This document shows positions 27,089 through 35,523 of a DNA stretch of 64,000 bases, piece by piece. Within the stretch, counting starts at the first letter, position 1, and each line of letters starts with the position of its first letter. Position numbers and translations under genes: made by a program. The notes below the pieces were generated by a model. The model was not told the origin of the DNA and searched no databases. It saw only the letters and a list, made by a program, of their open reading frames with translations. Source of the stretch: Sporosarcina luteola (lineage in GTDB: Bacteria > Bacillota > Bacilli > Bacillales_A > Planococcaceae). The stretch lies in the NCBI RefSeq assembly GCF_023715245.1, contig NZ_JAMBNV010000005.1, positions 85,343 through 149,342 of the forward strand, in the 5' to 3' direction.

Positions 27089-28348
27089 ATGACGAATGTT
27101 GAACTTGAGAACGTCCAAGTTGCAGAGAGAAAATCATTACTAGATAGATTAAAAGTGATTGGTCCTGGCGCCATCATTACTGCTTCTTTTATTGGTCCGG
27201 GAACAGTAACAACTGCTACTCGAGCAGGTGCCTCGTATGGATATGCAATCCTCTGGGCGGTCGTCTTTTCGATCATCGCGACAATCGTGTTGCAAGAAAT
27301 GACAGCACGTCTCGGCATAATTACGCGCAAAGGTCTGGGGGAAGCCGTTCGTGAACAATTCTCCAATCCCATATTAAAATATGGCTCCATGTGGCTTGTC
27401 ATGATTGCAATCAGCGTCGGGTGTGCTGCTTATATGGCCGGTGATCTGCTCGGGACATCGCTCGGCATTTCAACGTTGACGGGCATTTCACCAAATGTGC
27501 TCGGTCCAATTGTAGGCATCATCATTTTATTTATTGGACTGAGCGGAAGTTATAAATTGATTGAACGGGTCATGGTCGCTTTGATTGCCATCATGAGTTT
27601 GACGTTCATTACGACGATGTTTGTCGCAAAGCCTAACCTTGGCGAATTGTTCCAAGGTGCATTCCTTCCGACGATCCCAAGCGGTTCCATCATTATGATC
27701 ATAGCGCTGATCGGAACGACTGTTGTACCCTATAATTTATTTTTACATTCCTCCATGGTACAGGAACGTTGGAATAAACCGACTGACTTGAAAGAAGCGC
27801 GCATTGATACGATTGTCTCGATCAGTATCGGCGGACTGATTACAGCGGCGGTGTTAATTACCGCGGGTGCGATGATTCAAGGTGTTGAAGTTTCAGGCGC
27901 TGCAGACTTATCCCTTCAGCTGGAACCTATTTTAGGACAATGGGCGAAAGCGTTCATGAGCCTCGGACTGTTTGCAGCAGGATTTTCTTCGGCACTCGCT
28001 TCCCCGCTCGGAGCGGCGATGACCGTAAGTAGTGTGTTGAAATGGGAAAACGGCATGAAGGACAAGCGTTTCAAAACTGTCTTCGCAACTGTGATGATCA
28101 TCGGCATCGTCTGTTCAGGTCTTGGCTTTAATCCTCTCGACGTGTTATTGTTCGCACAAGCGCTGAACGGTATTTTACTCCCAGTAATCGTCATTACGCT
28201 TCTTGTAATAATGAATAACAAAAAGCGTCTCGGTGAATTTGGAAACTCTGTGAAGGCCAATATTATCGGCGGAATCGTCGCTGTCATTTGTACGTTCCTC
28301 GGTATATATAGTTTGATCGATGCCATTAAAGCTTTTATTGGAGCGTAA
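27089..28348 (+). CDS. Nramp-family transporter without the canonical metal-binding motifs
   Basis: A 419-residue protein with about 11 membrane helices and overall Nramp similarity (RLKVIGPGAIITASFIGPG, PYNLFLHSSMVQERW). In metal-transporting Nramps helix 1 has Asp-Pro-Gly-Asn and helix 6 has Met-Pro-His. Here these are GPGT (36-39) and Val-Pro-Tyr (213-215), so no Asp, Asn or Met ligand remains. The protein therefore is unlikely to be an ordinary Mn/Fe importer; it could carry magnesium-like ions or an organic cation. GAGAGGTG precedes the ATG. Its linkage with a ureohydrolase suggests a guanidino compound as substrate (inference). Confidence 0.85.
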   Translation: MTNVELENVQVAERKSLLDRLKVIGPGAIITASFIGPGTVTTATRAGASYGYAILWAVVFSIIATIVLQEMTARLGIITRKGLGEAVREQFSNPILKYGSMWLVMIAISVGCAAYMAGDLLGTSLGISTLTGISPNVLGPIVGIIILFIGLSGSYKLIERVMVALIAIMSLTFITTMFVAKPNLGELFQGAFLPTIPSGSIIMIIALIGTTVVPYNLFLHSSMVQERWNKPTDLKEARIDTIVSISIGGLITAAVLITAGAMIQGVEVSGAADLSLQLEPILGQWAKAFMSLGLFAAGFSSALASPLGAAMTVSSVLKWENGMKDKRFKTVFATVMIIGIVCSGLGFNPLDVLLFAQALNGILLPVIVITLLVIMNNKKRLGEFGNSVKANIIGGIVAVICTFLGIYSLIDAIKAFIGA

Positions 28349-28380
28349 ATGTTACGCTGCAAAGACAAAAAAGATAAAGA

Positions 28381-28415
28381 GAAGCACAAACCATGGACCC
28401 GGTTTGTGCTTCTTC
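28381..28415. terminator. bidirectional terminator
   Basis: GAAGCACAAACC and GGTTTGTGCTTC form a perfect 12-bp stem between the converging transporter and NUDIX genes. T-rich sequence follows on the minus strand. Confidence 0.85.
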
Positions 28416-28467
28416 AAAGCTAATTAAAGTCCTGATTGTTTAAACACGCCCGATTATTGAATATTGA

Positions 28468-28908
28468 TTAGCGAATAAATGCCGCTTCCCTTTCTGAAAG
28501 AGCATCCTCAAGCCATTGGGGGTGCATTGTTAACAAATCTTCTGGTAAATTGTCCTGACTAAAAAATTTAATTTCAAGCGATTCATCTGAATTACATGTA
28601 AGTTCCCCGCCTGTAATTTCGGCAAGAAAACAAGTCGTAATAAAATGCACTACCTTGCCATTTGGATAATTGAACACTTGTGAATCTGGATCGGAATAAA
28701 CACCAATCAGCTTTTTGATACTTATATCTAAATTCGTCTCTTCTTTTACTTCTCTCATAACTGCTTCAGACACTGTTTCACCAATTTCCACATGTCCTGA
28801 CGGGATTCCCCACAAACCCACATCAGCTCTTTTTTGCAATAAAACTTGATTCTCTGTGTTCAAAATAATTACAGCAACTCCAGCTTTTAAATCATCAATT
28901 TTTTTCAA
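28468..28908 (-). CDS. NUDIX hydrolase
   Basis: A 146-residue hydrolase with the full Nudix box (G-x5-E-x7-R-E-x2-E-E) starting at GHVEIGE near residue 38. Such enzymes cleave nucleoside diphosphates linked to another group; the substrate cannot be told. The WGIPSGH and YSDPDSQVF segments resemble the MutT/ADP-ribose pyrophosphatase-like group. Translation most likely starts at TTG 28908, with AAAGGAG 7 bases upstream and no in-frame ATG nearby. It is monocistronic. Confidence 0.88.
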   Translation of the reverse strand: MKKIDDLKAGVAVIILNTENQVLLQKRADVGLWGIPSGHVEIGETVSEAVMREVKEETNLDISIKKLIGVYSDPDSQVFNYPNGKVVHFITTCFLAEITGGELTCNSDESLEIKFFSQDNLPEDLLTMHPQWLEDALSEREAAFIR

Positions 28909-29065
28909 ATCAAAACTCCTTTCATAAAAAAACGGTCCAATTGCGATGCTGTTCTAAGAATAAAAGCGCAGTTCCTTGCTTCGGAAATGCGCCTGATTAA
29001 TAGTATTCTTCATTCACAATAAAACTCCTTCTTACTGGCCCCCTGACAGTTTAGCTGCAAATTTA

Positions 29066-29110
29066 ATAAAAGGCATCCGGGAATGCTCTACTTCCAAAAT
29101 GCCTTTTATT
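29066..29110 (-). terminator. terminator of the MFS gene
   Basis: AAAAGGCAT and ATGCCTTTT pair, with a 22-base loop, directly after the MFS stop codon on the minus strand. Confidence 0.8.
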
Positions 29111-29111
29111 G

Positions 29112-30311
29112 TTATGTTTCCATACTCTTTCTCCGCGCAAGTCCGTAATAAGATAGAAGTGCAATGATAGATGTACCAAAAATGATGACCCCCATCGGGA
29201 TTGCTGTTTCCTCTCCTGCGATGCCAACGAGCGGTGCAGTGATTGAGCCTAAGATGAATGGCAATAATCCTAGCAACGCGGAAGCACTTCCTGCAATATG
29301 GCCTTGCGATTCCATCGCCAATGAAAACGAGGACGTAGCAATGATACCAATAGATGCAACGAAAAAGAAGATGGGCACAACGATTGAGAGAAGCGGGCCG
29401 TGCACAAGAACCGCAATAAGTAAAAATGCGCCTGATGTGACGGAAATAAATAATCCTGTCTGTAAGAATCGCTGTTCAGAAACGATGCCCGTTAAACGCC
29501 CGACAACTTGCGAGCCGATGATGAGTCCTATTCCATTCATGCCGAATAACACACTAAATAGTTGCGGCGAAACACCGTAAATCGTTTGATACACAAAGGG
29601 AGTACCCGCGACATAAGCGAAGATACCAGCCATGATGAACCCTTGTGCGAGTGCATAGCCCATAAAGCTACGATTTTTCAGTAATGATTGGAAGTTTTTA
29701 AATGTCTGGGTGAGATTGCTGGGGACTCGCATATCGTGCGATAATGATTCTTCCATCTTCCAAATCACAACAATGGCCAACAAAAGACCAATAATACTTA
29801 ATGTGATAAATATGCCTTTCCAATCCGTAAACGCGAGAATAACTCCTCCTAGAAGAGGTGCGAGAATCGGCGCCAGGTTATTGATCAGCATGAGGAGTGC
29901 GAAAAACTTCGTTAATTCCCTTCCACTGTATACGTCCCGGACGACTGCCCTGGAGATGACAATTCCCGCAGATGCCGCAAATCCTTGCAGGAAACGAGCC
30001 GCAATGAACAATCCAATATTAGGTGCAAAGGCACAAAGGATGGAGGCGGCCAAATAAACGATCAGTGCAACGACTAACGGTTTCTTTCGTCCATGAACAT
30101 CACTCATCGGACCTAGCACTAACTGTCCTAATCCAATTCCGACTAACGTCGCTGTCAGACTCACTTGTACCAAGGAAGGAGTTGTGCCAAATGCAGTAAC
30201 GATTGTCGGAAATGATGGCAAATACATATCAATGGTTAAAGGGCCCATCGCTGCAAGCGCCCCTAAAAGCAGTGCCAGCTTTAAGCGCTTAGCTCCTGTT
30301 AATGTTTTCAT
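29112..30311 (-). CDS. Bcr/CflA-type multidrug efflux MFS transporter
   Basis: A 399-residue protein with 12 predicted membrane helices. It opens with PLTIDMYLPSFP, typical of the Bcr/CflA drug-H+ antiporters, and has motif A as LVLGPMSDVHGRKKP and the RFLQGF segment of helix 4. It probably exports drugs such as bicyclomycin, chloramphenicol or sulfonamides; the substrate is not deducible. AAAGGTTG lies upstream of the ATG. It is monocistronic, with a terminator on each side. Confidence 0.9.
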   Translation of the reverse strand: MKTLTGAKRLKLALLLGALAAMGPLTIDMYLPSFPTIVTAFGTTPSLVQVSLTATLVGIGLGQLVLGPMSDVHGRKKPLVVALIVYLAASILCAFAPNIGLFIAARFLQGFAASAGIVISRAVVRDVYSGRELTKFFALLMLINNLAPILAPLLGGVILAFTDWKGIFITLSIIGLLLAIVVIWKMEESLSHDMRVPSNLTQTFKNFQSLLKNRSFMGYALAQGFIMAGIFAYVAGTPFVYQTIYGVSPQLFSVLFGMNGIGLIIGSQVVGRLTGIVSEQRFLQTGLFISVTSGAFLLIAVLVHGPLLSIVVPIFFFVASIGIIATSSFSLAMESQGHIAGSASALLGLLPFILGSITAPLVGIAGEETAIPMGVIIFGTSIIALLSYYGLARRKSMET

Positions 30312-30445
30312 GATGTTTTCAACCTTTCTAAGCTTAAAGGCGGCAAATTCGTTACCTACCTATGTAAACATAAGTTTCTACTTTATCACCAAAATGTCTA
30401 AAACGAAAGAATTAGGCTTCCCATTGAGTTCAGTTGATGAATTGC

Positions 30446-30488
30446 AAAAAAAAGAGCAACCACCCAGAAAATCGGGAGTTGCTCTTTT
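30446..30488. terminator. terminator of the purine permease gene
   Basis: AAAAGAGCAAC..CCC and GGG..GTTGCTCTTTT pair. A and T runs on both sides make it work in both directions. Confidence 0.85.
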
Positions 30489-30503
30489 CGTTACTTGCAA
30501 AGT

Positions 30504-31802
30504 TTAATGCGGCAGAAATGCTAATTGATAAAAGAACAGAATCGCGAACACATACACAAGTGGATGGACAGCACGCCATTTCCCCATCACAACCTTTAAG
30601 ATTGGATAAGAAATGAAACCTAATGCAATACCTGTTGCAATGCTCGAAGTGAGCGGCATGCTTAATATGATTAAAAATGCTGGGAATGCTTCGTCAATCT
30701 CATCCCATTTGATTTTGGCAATAGCCCCCATCATTAAGCTGCCGACAATAATTAATGCTGGTGCTGTAATGGAAGACAAGCCTGAAACCGCACTGACAAG
30801 CGGCCCGAAAAATGCTGCAACGATAAATAAAATGGCGACAGTCACCGTAGTTAGCCCAGTTCGTCCACCTGCTGCTACGCCTGCAGATGATTCAATATAA
30901 GCACTTGTTGGGGTTGTCCCGAACATCGAGCCAGCAGTGGCGGCAACTGAATCTGCGAGTAGAGCTTGGCGCGCCCTTGGCATTTTATTATCCTTCATTA
31001 ACCCCGCTTGCTGTGCAACCCCGATCATCGTTCCTGTCGTATCAAAAATCGTCACCATGAGGAACGAAAAGACTACTGGGAAAAGCATATACTGCCATAC
31101 ATCCGTTAAGGCAGTGAACGGATTGGAGACGATGATTCCTTCCGGAAGCGACGGCATTTGAACGAAACCATGGTCAAAGGAAAGATGCCCTGTGAATAAG
31201 GCGACAACTGCCGTAATGATCATTCCGAAGAACAATGCTCCATGCACCTTCAACGCCATGAGAATTAGCGTGACAGTAAGACCAAGCAAGGCAAACAGCA
31301 CTGTTGGTGAATGAAGATCCCCTAGCGCAACGAGATTGGACGGATGCGATACGATCATCCCTGCCTGTCTCATCCCGATAAAGGCGATAAACAAGCCAAT
31401 CCCCGCCGTAATCCCATTTTTCAAGTTATCAGGAATCGCTTCAATCAATACTTTCCGGAAAGATGTCAAAGACAAAATAACAAAAATGAGGCCCGCAACG
31501 AAAACTGCTGCGAAAGCTGTTTCATACGTAATCCCATTTGTTCCGACTACCGAATAGGCGAAATACGCATTCATACCCATCCCCGGTGCAATCGCAATCG
31601 GATAATTTGCTGCAAGCGCCATCCATAGGGTTCCGATAACAGTAGCAATGATCGTAGCCGTAAACACCTGATCAAATGGCACGCCCGCGTCTTTCAATAT
31701 GATCGGATTGACGATTACGATATATACCATCGTAAAAAAGGTTGTGAACCCTGCTAGGACTTCCGTTTTTACAGTTGTATTGTTTTCTTGTAATTTAAAC
31801 AC
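30504..31802 (-). CDS. AzgA/PbuG-type purine permease (NCS2 family)
   Basis: A 432-residue transporter with about 12-14 membrane segments. The family segments IAIAPGMGMNAYFAYSVV and GMRQAGMIV are visible, as is the TTPTSAYIESSAG motif of hypoxanthine/guanine permeases. It imports purine bases by proton symport. A GTG start at 31802 is chosen because GGAGGAG lies 7 bases upstream; the in-frame ATG further out lies in the promoter. No purine riboswitch motif is present in its short leader, unlike B. subtilis pbuG. Confidence 0.9.
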   Translation of the reverse strand: MFKLQENNTTVKTEVLAGFTTFFTMVYIVIVNPIILKDAGVPFDQVFTATIIATVIGTLWMALAANYPIAIAPGMGMNAYFAYSVVGTNGITYETAFAAVFVAGLIFVILSLTSFRKVLIEAIPDNLKNGITAGIGLFIAFIGMRQAGMIVSHPSNLVALGDLHSPTVLFALLGLTVTLILMALKVHGALFFGMIITAVVALFTGHLSFDHGFVQMPSLPEGIIVSNPFTALTDVWQYMLFPVVFSFLMVTIFDTTGTMIGVAQQAGLMKDNKMPRARQALLADSVAATAGSMFGTTPTSAYIESSAGVAAGGRTGLTTVTVAILFIVAAFFGPLVSAVSGLSSITAPALIIVGSLMMGAIAKIKWDEIDEAFPAFLIILSMPLTSSIATGIALGFISYPILKVVMGKWRAVHPLVYVFAILFFYQLAFLPH

Positions 31803-31845
31803 GAAAAAACTCCTCCAAAGCCGAACGTTTTTTAACACCTTACAT

Positions 31846-31874
31846 ATATTATTCGTTTTTAGAGGAGTTTTCAA
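31846..31874 (-). promoter_or_regulatory. sigma-A promoter of the purine permease gene
   Basis: The minus strand has TTGAAA (31869-31874), 17 bases, TAATAT (31846-31851). The sequence AAAACTCCTC inside the promoter is the exact complement of GAGGAGTTTT at the ribosome binding site, a 10-bp inverted repeat. Confidence 0.75.
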
Positions 31875-31898
31875 GTGTTAATTGAAATCTTTTTAAGA

Positions 31899-32190
31899 TT
31901 AATGATCACTCAACGGGATTTATGATCACCCAACGGATTTTATGATCACTCAACGGGATTTATGATCACCCAACGGGGTTTATGATCACTCAACGGGATT
32001 TATGATCACTTAACGGGATTTATGATCACTTAACGGGATTTATGATCACTTAACGGGATTTATGATCACTTAACGGGATTTATGATCACTCAACGGGGTT
32101 TATGATCACTCAACAAGATTTATAATCACTCAACAGGACTTATGATCACTCAACGGGGGTTATGATCACTCAACAGGATTTATGATCACT
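31899..32190. repeat. tandem array of ~14.5 copies of a 20-bp unit
   Basis: The unit TATGATCACTCAACGGGATT is repeated head to tail without spacers. Variants are C/T at the tenth base and occasional AACGGGG or AACAGGA. Each unit has the palindrome TGATCA. The array fills nearly all of the gap between the purine permease promoter and the GNAT gene, and its last unit runs into the GNAT stop codon. Lack of unique spacers excludes CRISPR. Confidence 0.97.
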
Positions 32191-32645
32191 TAGCGCTTTT
32201 TCATCTGCGGAGATATTTCTTTTTTAAACACATAGCTCACTTTGTCATAGTCCATTTTTTCTTCATAAAATCGATGTGCATCCGTTCTTTGTAATCCCGA
32301 GGACAAGGCGACACTTTCATACCCATTTTCTTTAGCCCACTCATGTACATATGAAAGCAGTTTTTCACCATATCCATTTGACCGTTTGTTTTTATCAGTA
32401 ACTAAATCACAAACCCAAACAAAACGCCCATAGTAAAGAGTGATCATTGGTTTAAACCCAGTTGCCGCAACGATTTCTCCCTGATCATATAAGGCAAATA
32501 AACGATACATGTCCTTTTCCTTGGCCTCCGCCACCAGTTCAAGATAATCTTTTTCATCTAAATGAGTACGTAGTTGGTTCATTACCGGGAAGGCTTCTAA
32601 AATTTCCTTATGAGAGTGAAGTTCTTTAATAGCTAATGTATCCAT
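32190..32645 (-). CDS. GNAT-family N-acetyltransferase
   Basis: A 151-residue acetyltransferase. The acetyl-CoA motif is [19 protein letters not shown] (about 89-107), followed by the [21 protein letters not shown] strand-helix typical of small GNAT proteins. The acceptor is unknown. AAGGGAGA stands 5 bases before the ATG. The stop codon lies in the first repeat unit of the 20-bp array, so the array forms its 3' untranslated region. Confidence 0.88.
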   Translation of the reverse strand: MDTLAIKELHSHKEILEAFPVMNQLRTHLDEKDYLELVAEAKEKDMYRLFALYDQGEIVAATGFKPMITLYYGRFVWVCDLVTDKNKRSNGYGEKLLSYVHEWAKENGYESVALSSGLQRTDAHRFYEEKMDYDKVSYVFKKEISPQMKKR

Positions 32646-32723
32646 TGCAATCTCCCTTTTAATTTTTTCACAGTCGTAACAGCCAATGTGTTCATATAAT
32701 GTAGTAGAGGAGGCTCAAGTGAA

Positions 32724-32909
32724 TTGGATAGATCTATTCTTTTGATAATAGGTTGTATTTTAGCTGGCTTTGCATTATTAAAGGCTCCCTTATCAAGCAC
32801 CTTTTTAGCAGGTATAGAGCCAATAACTAACATAATAGGTATATTAGCTATATTACTATTCTCCCTGCTCTTACTATACAAAGGGTTAATGTCACTAGTA
32901 GGGAAATAG
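32724..32909 (+). CDS. small two-helix membrane protein
   Basis: A 61-residue protein made mostly of two hydrophobic helices (about 4-20 and 35-56) with a short loop rich in Ser/Thr/Pro. It begins at TTG 32724 with GAGGAGG 11 bases upstream. It is followed 13 bases later by a strong rho-independent terminator on the same strand, which supports a real transcription unit, since the neighbours on both sides are on the minus strand. The function is unknown. Confidence 0.65.
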   Translation: MDRSILLIIGCILAGFALLKAPLSSTFLAGIEPITNIIGILAILLFSLLLLYKGLMSLVGK

Positions 32910-32922
32910 TAAAAAGTCGTTT

Positions 32923-32953
32923 AGACTCAGACATTATTCTGAGTCTTTTTTTT
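32923..32953 (+). terminator. intrinsic terminator of the small membrane protein gene
   Basis: AGACTCAGA and TCTGAGTCT form a perfect 9-bp stem followed by seven further T. The T run exists only on the plus strand. Confidence 0.9.
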
Positions 32954-32965
32954 CTCGCTCTATTA

Positions 32966-33373
32966 CTACTTGAATACCTTTTTCATCAATGCCAGTACGA
33001 AAAAATGAATGACTCCACCAAACATACCTACTATGAACGTGAAGATGATTGAATAAAGATTAAATAGAATCACACTACCAAGAAGTCCCGCTAAACCGCC
33101 GAAACCTATATACAAAAGTGCCTTTGCCCAATTCGGATACATTTTAGTTCGGGCAGAAAAATCGATGTACAGTGATACAGGAAATGCCCCAAATCCGAAG
33201 AACGGCCACGAATATATTCCCACCACCAAGACAGTCGGGCCAAAACCCCAAGAGTCTTGAAATGCAATCATCGAATAAAGTGCCATGAAAACTCCCAAGA
33301 GAATGGGAGAAATGAAAATCGTGAAAAAGTAGAGAGAAAAACGATCAAATGTCTCCTTATAGTTTAGCGTCAT
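32966..33373 (-). CDS. hypothetical membrane protein, four helices
   Basis: A 135-residue protein with four predicted transmembrane helices (about 12-35, 43-64, 77-100, 105-130) and little else. I do not recognise a family. GGGAGG precedes the ATG. It follows the 100-residue membrane protein gene by 34 bases on the same strand, so the two are probably one operon and may form a complex. Confidence 0.75.
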   Translation of the reverse strand: MTLNYKETFDRFSLYFFTIFISPILLGVFMALYSMIAFQDSWGFGPTVLVVGIYSWPFFGFGAFPVSLYIDFSARTKMYPNWAKALLYIGFGGLAGLLGSVILFNLYSIIFTFIVGMFGGVIHFFVLALMKKVFK

Positions 33374-33407
33374 GTTTGACCGCCTCCCTTTCCTAACCTA
33401 TGCTTAT

Positions 33408-33710
33408 TTATCCCATCCACATCGCCCAAACAAAAAATGACCATAATGAAATCGGCAGACCTATTAGGAAACAAGCAATCAGGTAAATTGGATTAAGTTT
33501 TTTGAAAATCAATAATAGCAGTGGAATCATTACGTACAATCCAATACTAAGAAAAGTGAAGATCGTTATTGCGGTCGTTAATTCAATTGTTGGGTAACGG
33601 TCATTCAAATAGTAGGAAAAGTCTTGAGCATAGATACCTAAAACCGTTGCAAGCAGGAGTCCGATAACTATACCGGTAATCAAAAAAGCTTTATGTATAC
33701 TTACTTTCAT
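33408..33710 (-). CDS. hypothetical membrane protein, three helices
   Basis: A 100-residue protein with three predicted helices (about 9-29, 43-66, 72-95) and a short extracytoplasmic loop containing YLNDRYPTIE. No known family is recognised. AGAGAGG lies 9 bases before the ATG. It is the first gene of a two-gene unit with the four-helix protein downstream. Confidence 0.72.
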   Translation of the reverse strand: MKVSIHKAFLITGIVIGLLLATVLGIYAQDFSYYLNDRYPTIELTTAITIFTFLSIGLYVMIPLLLLIFKKLNPIYLIACFLIGLPISLWSFFVWAMWMG

Positions 33711-33780
33711 ATTCTACACATCCTCTCTTATTACTAATAGGGTTATTTCACCCTTCTAATAGGCAATCCTCATATGCAAT

Positions 33781-34641
33781 CTACCTTACCTTAGCCGTCC
33801 AATTCACTAGGAAGATGCCAATAAATATACAACCCCCGCCAAATATTACGTTCCACGAAATCACTTCATCCAATAATAGCCAACCCGTAAGAACGCCGAA
33901 AAATGGGGCTAAAAACAAAAATGCGCTTGTCTTTCCCGGGTCACCTTTCTGTAAAAGGTAAAACCAAACTGCAAATTGTACAATGGAAGCCATTAATGCC
34001 AGCCATACTAAAATGGCAATTGACAAGGGAGTAATTTGAAACGAAGGGTCTTCCAATAGAAAACTGCCAACGAACAGAATCAGCCCACCAAACAACATTT
34101 GATAAGCCGTTAATACCCATGTATTAATCTGTGTGCCCCACTTTTTAATTAGTAGAGTGCCGATCGCCCACGAAATGGCTGATAAAAAACCATAGAGTGT
34201 TCCAATTCGTAAGTCCACCTGTGCACCAAGCGTAATCAGTACGCCAATAAAACCCAAAATAACACCAAACCATTGTCGCCAACTATACGTCATTTTCATG
34301 AAAAGTGTTCCAAATAGTACAACCAATAGTGGATTCGTAAATGTTAATATAGATGATTGCCCCGCTGTTATCGTGCGCAAACTGACAAAGATGCATCCCA
34401 TGACAGCTGCTGTTTGAAAGAATCCAATCAATGCTATTTTCAACCAAACCGAAACATGCTTCGGAAATGGGATTCGTAAACACTTTACAATAATCGCCAT
34501 AATGACCCCAGCAATGAGAAAACGTAGCGCAACCAACATGATCGGTGTAGCGTATGCCAATCCAATCTTTCCAATTGTGAAAGCAGACCCCATTAGCGAT
34601 GTCGTCAATACGACTAGAAATGCAAATAGCCACTTGTTCAT
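33781..34641 (-). CDS. EamA/DMT-superfamily transporter
   Basis: A 286-residue protein with ten predicted membrane helices arranged as two EamA repeats (about 5-135 and 145-283), the RhaT/YdcZ-like drug/metabolite group. Residues such as FLIAGVIM in repeat 1 and FLFLAPFFGVLTGWLLLDE in repeat 2 are typical. It probably exports a metabolite or amino acid; the substrate is unknown. AAGGAGA precedes the ATG. It is divergent from the SMR gene. Confidence 0.9.
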   Translation of the reverse strand: MNKWLFAFLVVLTTSLMGSAFTIGKIGLAYATPIMLVALRFLIAGVIMAIIVKCLRIPFPKHVSVWLKIALIGFFQTAAVMGCIFVSLRTITAGQSSILTFTNPLLVVLFGTLFMKMTYSWRQWFGVILGFIGVLITLGAQVDLRIGTLYGFLSAISWAIGTLLIKKWGTQINTWVLTAYQMLFGGLILFVGSFLLEDPSFQITPLSIAILVWLALMASIVQFAVWFYLLQKGDPGKTSAFLFLAPFFGVLTGWLLLDEVISWNVIFGGGCIFIGIFLVNWTAKVR

Positions 34642-34876
34642 AAAGGTAGTCTCCTTCGAAGGTTCTCTTTAATTGAAAGTTTACAAGTTTCATACAAAAA
34701 GTATAACACTTAAAAGCGGAAGACAGATGAAGAAATCTGTCATTTATTACTAATCATTTAAGCAAAAGCTTCCGGGGGTCCAAGCATTTGATTAAAAACG
34801 TATGGGCGTTACAATGAGGTTACTGTCAATGGTTAGTAGCTACCTCATTCTACATGTTTCAGGAGGAAATTTAACG

Positions 34877-35212
34877 ATGTCCTATCTATATTTAGCACTT
34901 TCTATATCTCTGGAGCTTATTGGTACTTCTTTATTAAAAGCCTCAGAGGGGTTTACAAAACTGTTCCCTACCCTAGGAGTCATCATCGCTTTCATAAGCT
35001 GCTTTTTCTTTTTATCGTTGTCCCTGAAAACAATTCCTTTAAACACTGCCTATGCTATTTGGTCAGGTATTGGAATTGTTGCGACTGTGATCATTTCAGT
35101 TAGCATTTGGAAGGAAAAAATCAATTTGGCAAGCATTGTAGGAATCACCTTCATACTTGTTGGAGTGGTAATTTTGAATTTATTTGGACCGGGGCAAAAC
35201 GAAGCCAGCTAG
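34877..35212 (+). CDS. small multidrug resistance (SMR) transporter, Qac/EmrE type
   Basis: A 111-residue protein with four helices. The essential Glu13 is in SLELIGTSLLKAS, followed by the EGFTKLFPT loop. AYAIWSGIG in helix 3 carries the conserved Tyr/Trp. This pattern fits the drug-exporting Qac subtype more than guanidinium exporters, although SMR proteins of either type could matter near a ureohydrolase island. The start is ATG 34877, with AGGAGG 10 bases upstream; a longer reading has no site. Upstream, 34815-34852, AATGAGGT and ACCTCATT could form a leader hairpin. Confidence 0.88.
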   Translation: MSYLYLALSISLELIGTSLLKASEGFTKLFPTLGVIIAFISCFFFLSLSLKTIPLNTAYAIWSGIGIVATVIISVSIWKEKINLASIVGITFILVGVVILNLFGPGQNEAS

Positions 35213-35240
35213 CAGTACTAATGGGCCTTTGTAGGAAAGC

Positions 35241-35440
35241 ATGGAGCCTTTGATCGATTAATTGAGCCCTTGTCGAGATAATGGAGCCCTTAATCAATTA
35301 ATTGAGCCCTTGTCGAAATAATGGAGCCCTTAATCGATTAATTGAGCCCTTGTCGAATTAATGGAGCCCCTAATCGATTAATTGAGCCCTTGTCGAATTA
35401 ATGGAGCCCTTAATTGATTAATTGAGCCCTAGATCCTTAA
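35241..35440. repeat. tandem array: five 40-bp units, each of two diverged 20-bp halves
   Basis: The halves ATGGAGCCCTTAATCGATTA and ATTGAGCCCTTGTCGAATTA alternate ten times in all, with a worn copy at 35221-35240. The array fills most of the 311-base gap between the SMR and dihydrouridine synthase genes, both on the plus strand. Its 20-bp period equals that of the unrelated array at 31899. Confidence 0.95.
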
Positions 35441-35523
35441 CAAGAATGTATCAGTGCATTAGACTATAAAAAATGATACTATTTGATGAGCAAAGGACTT
35501 TGCATGCAACAGGAGGATACAAG

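Noticed and set aside
31803..31845. purine riboswitch before the permease gene
   Set aside because: The leader after the promoter is only about 40 bases and lacks the conserved purine-aptamer core.
31899..32190. CRISPR array
   Set aside because: The 20-bp units are contiguous, with no unique spacers, and no cas gene is in the window.
34815..34876. guanidine (ykkC) riboswitch before the SMR gene
   Set aside because: Only a simple hairpin is present; the conserved ykkC core motifs are missing.
35241..35440. CRISPR array or iteron origin
   Set aside because: Units alternate without spacers, and no replication initiator gene is adjacent.
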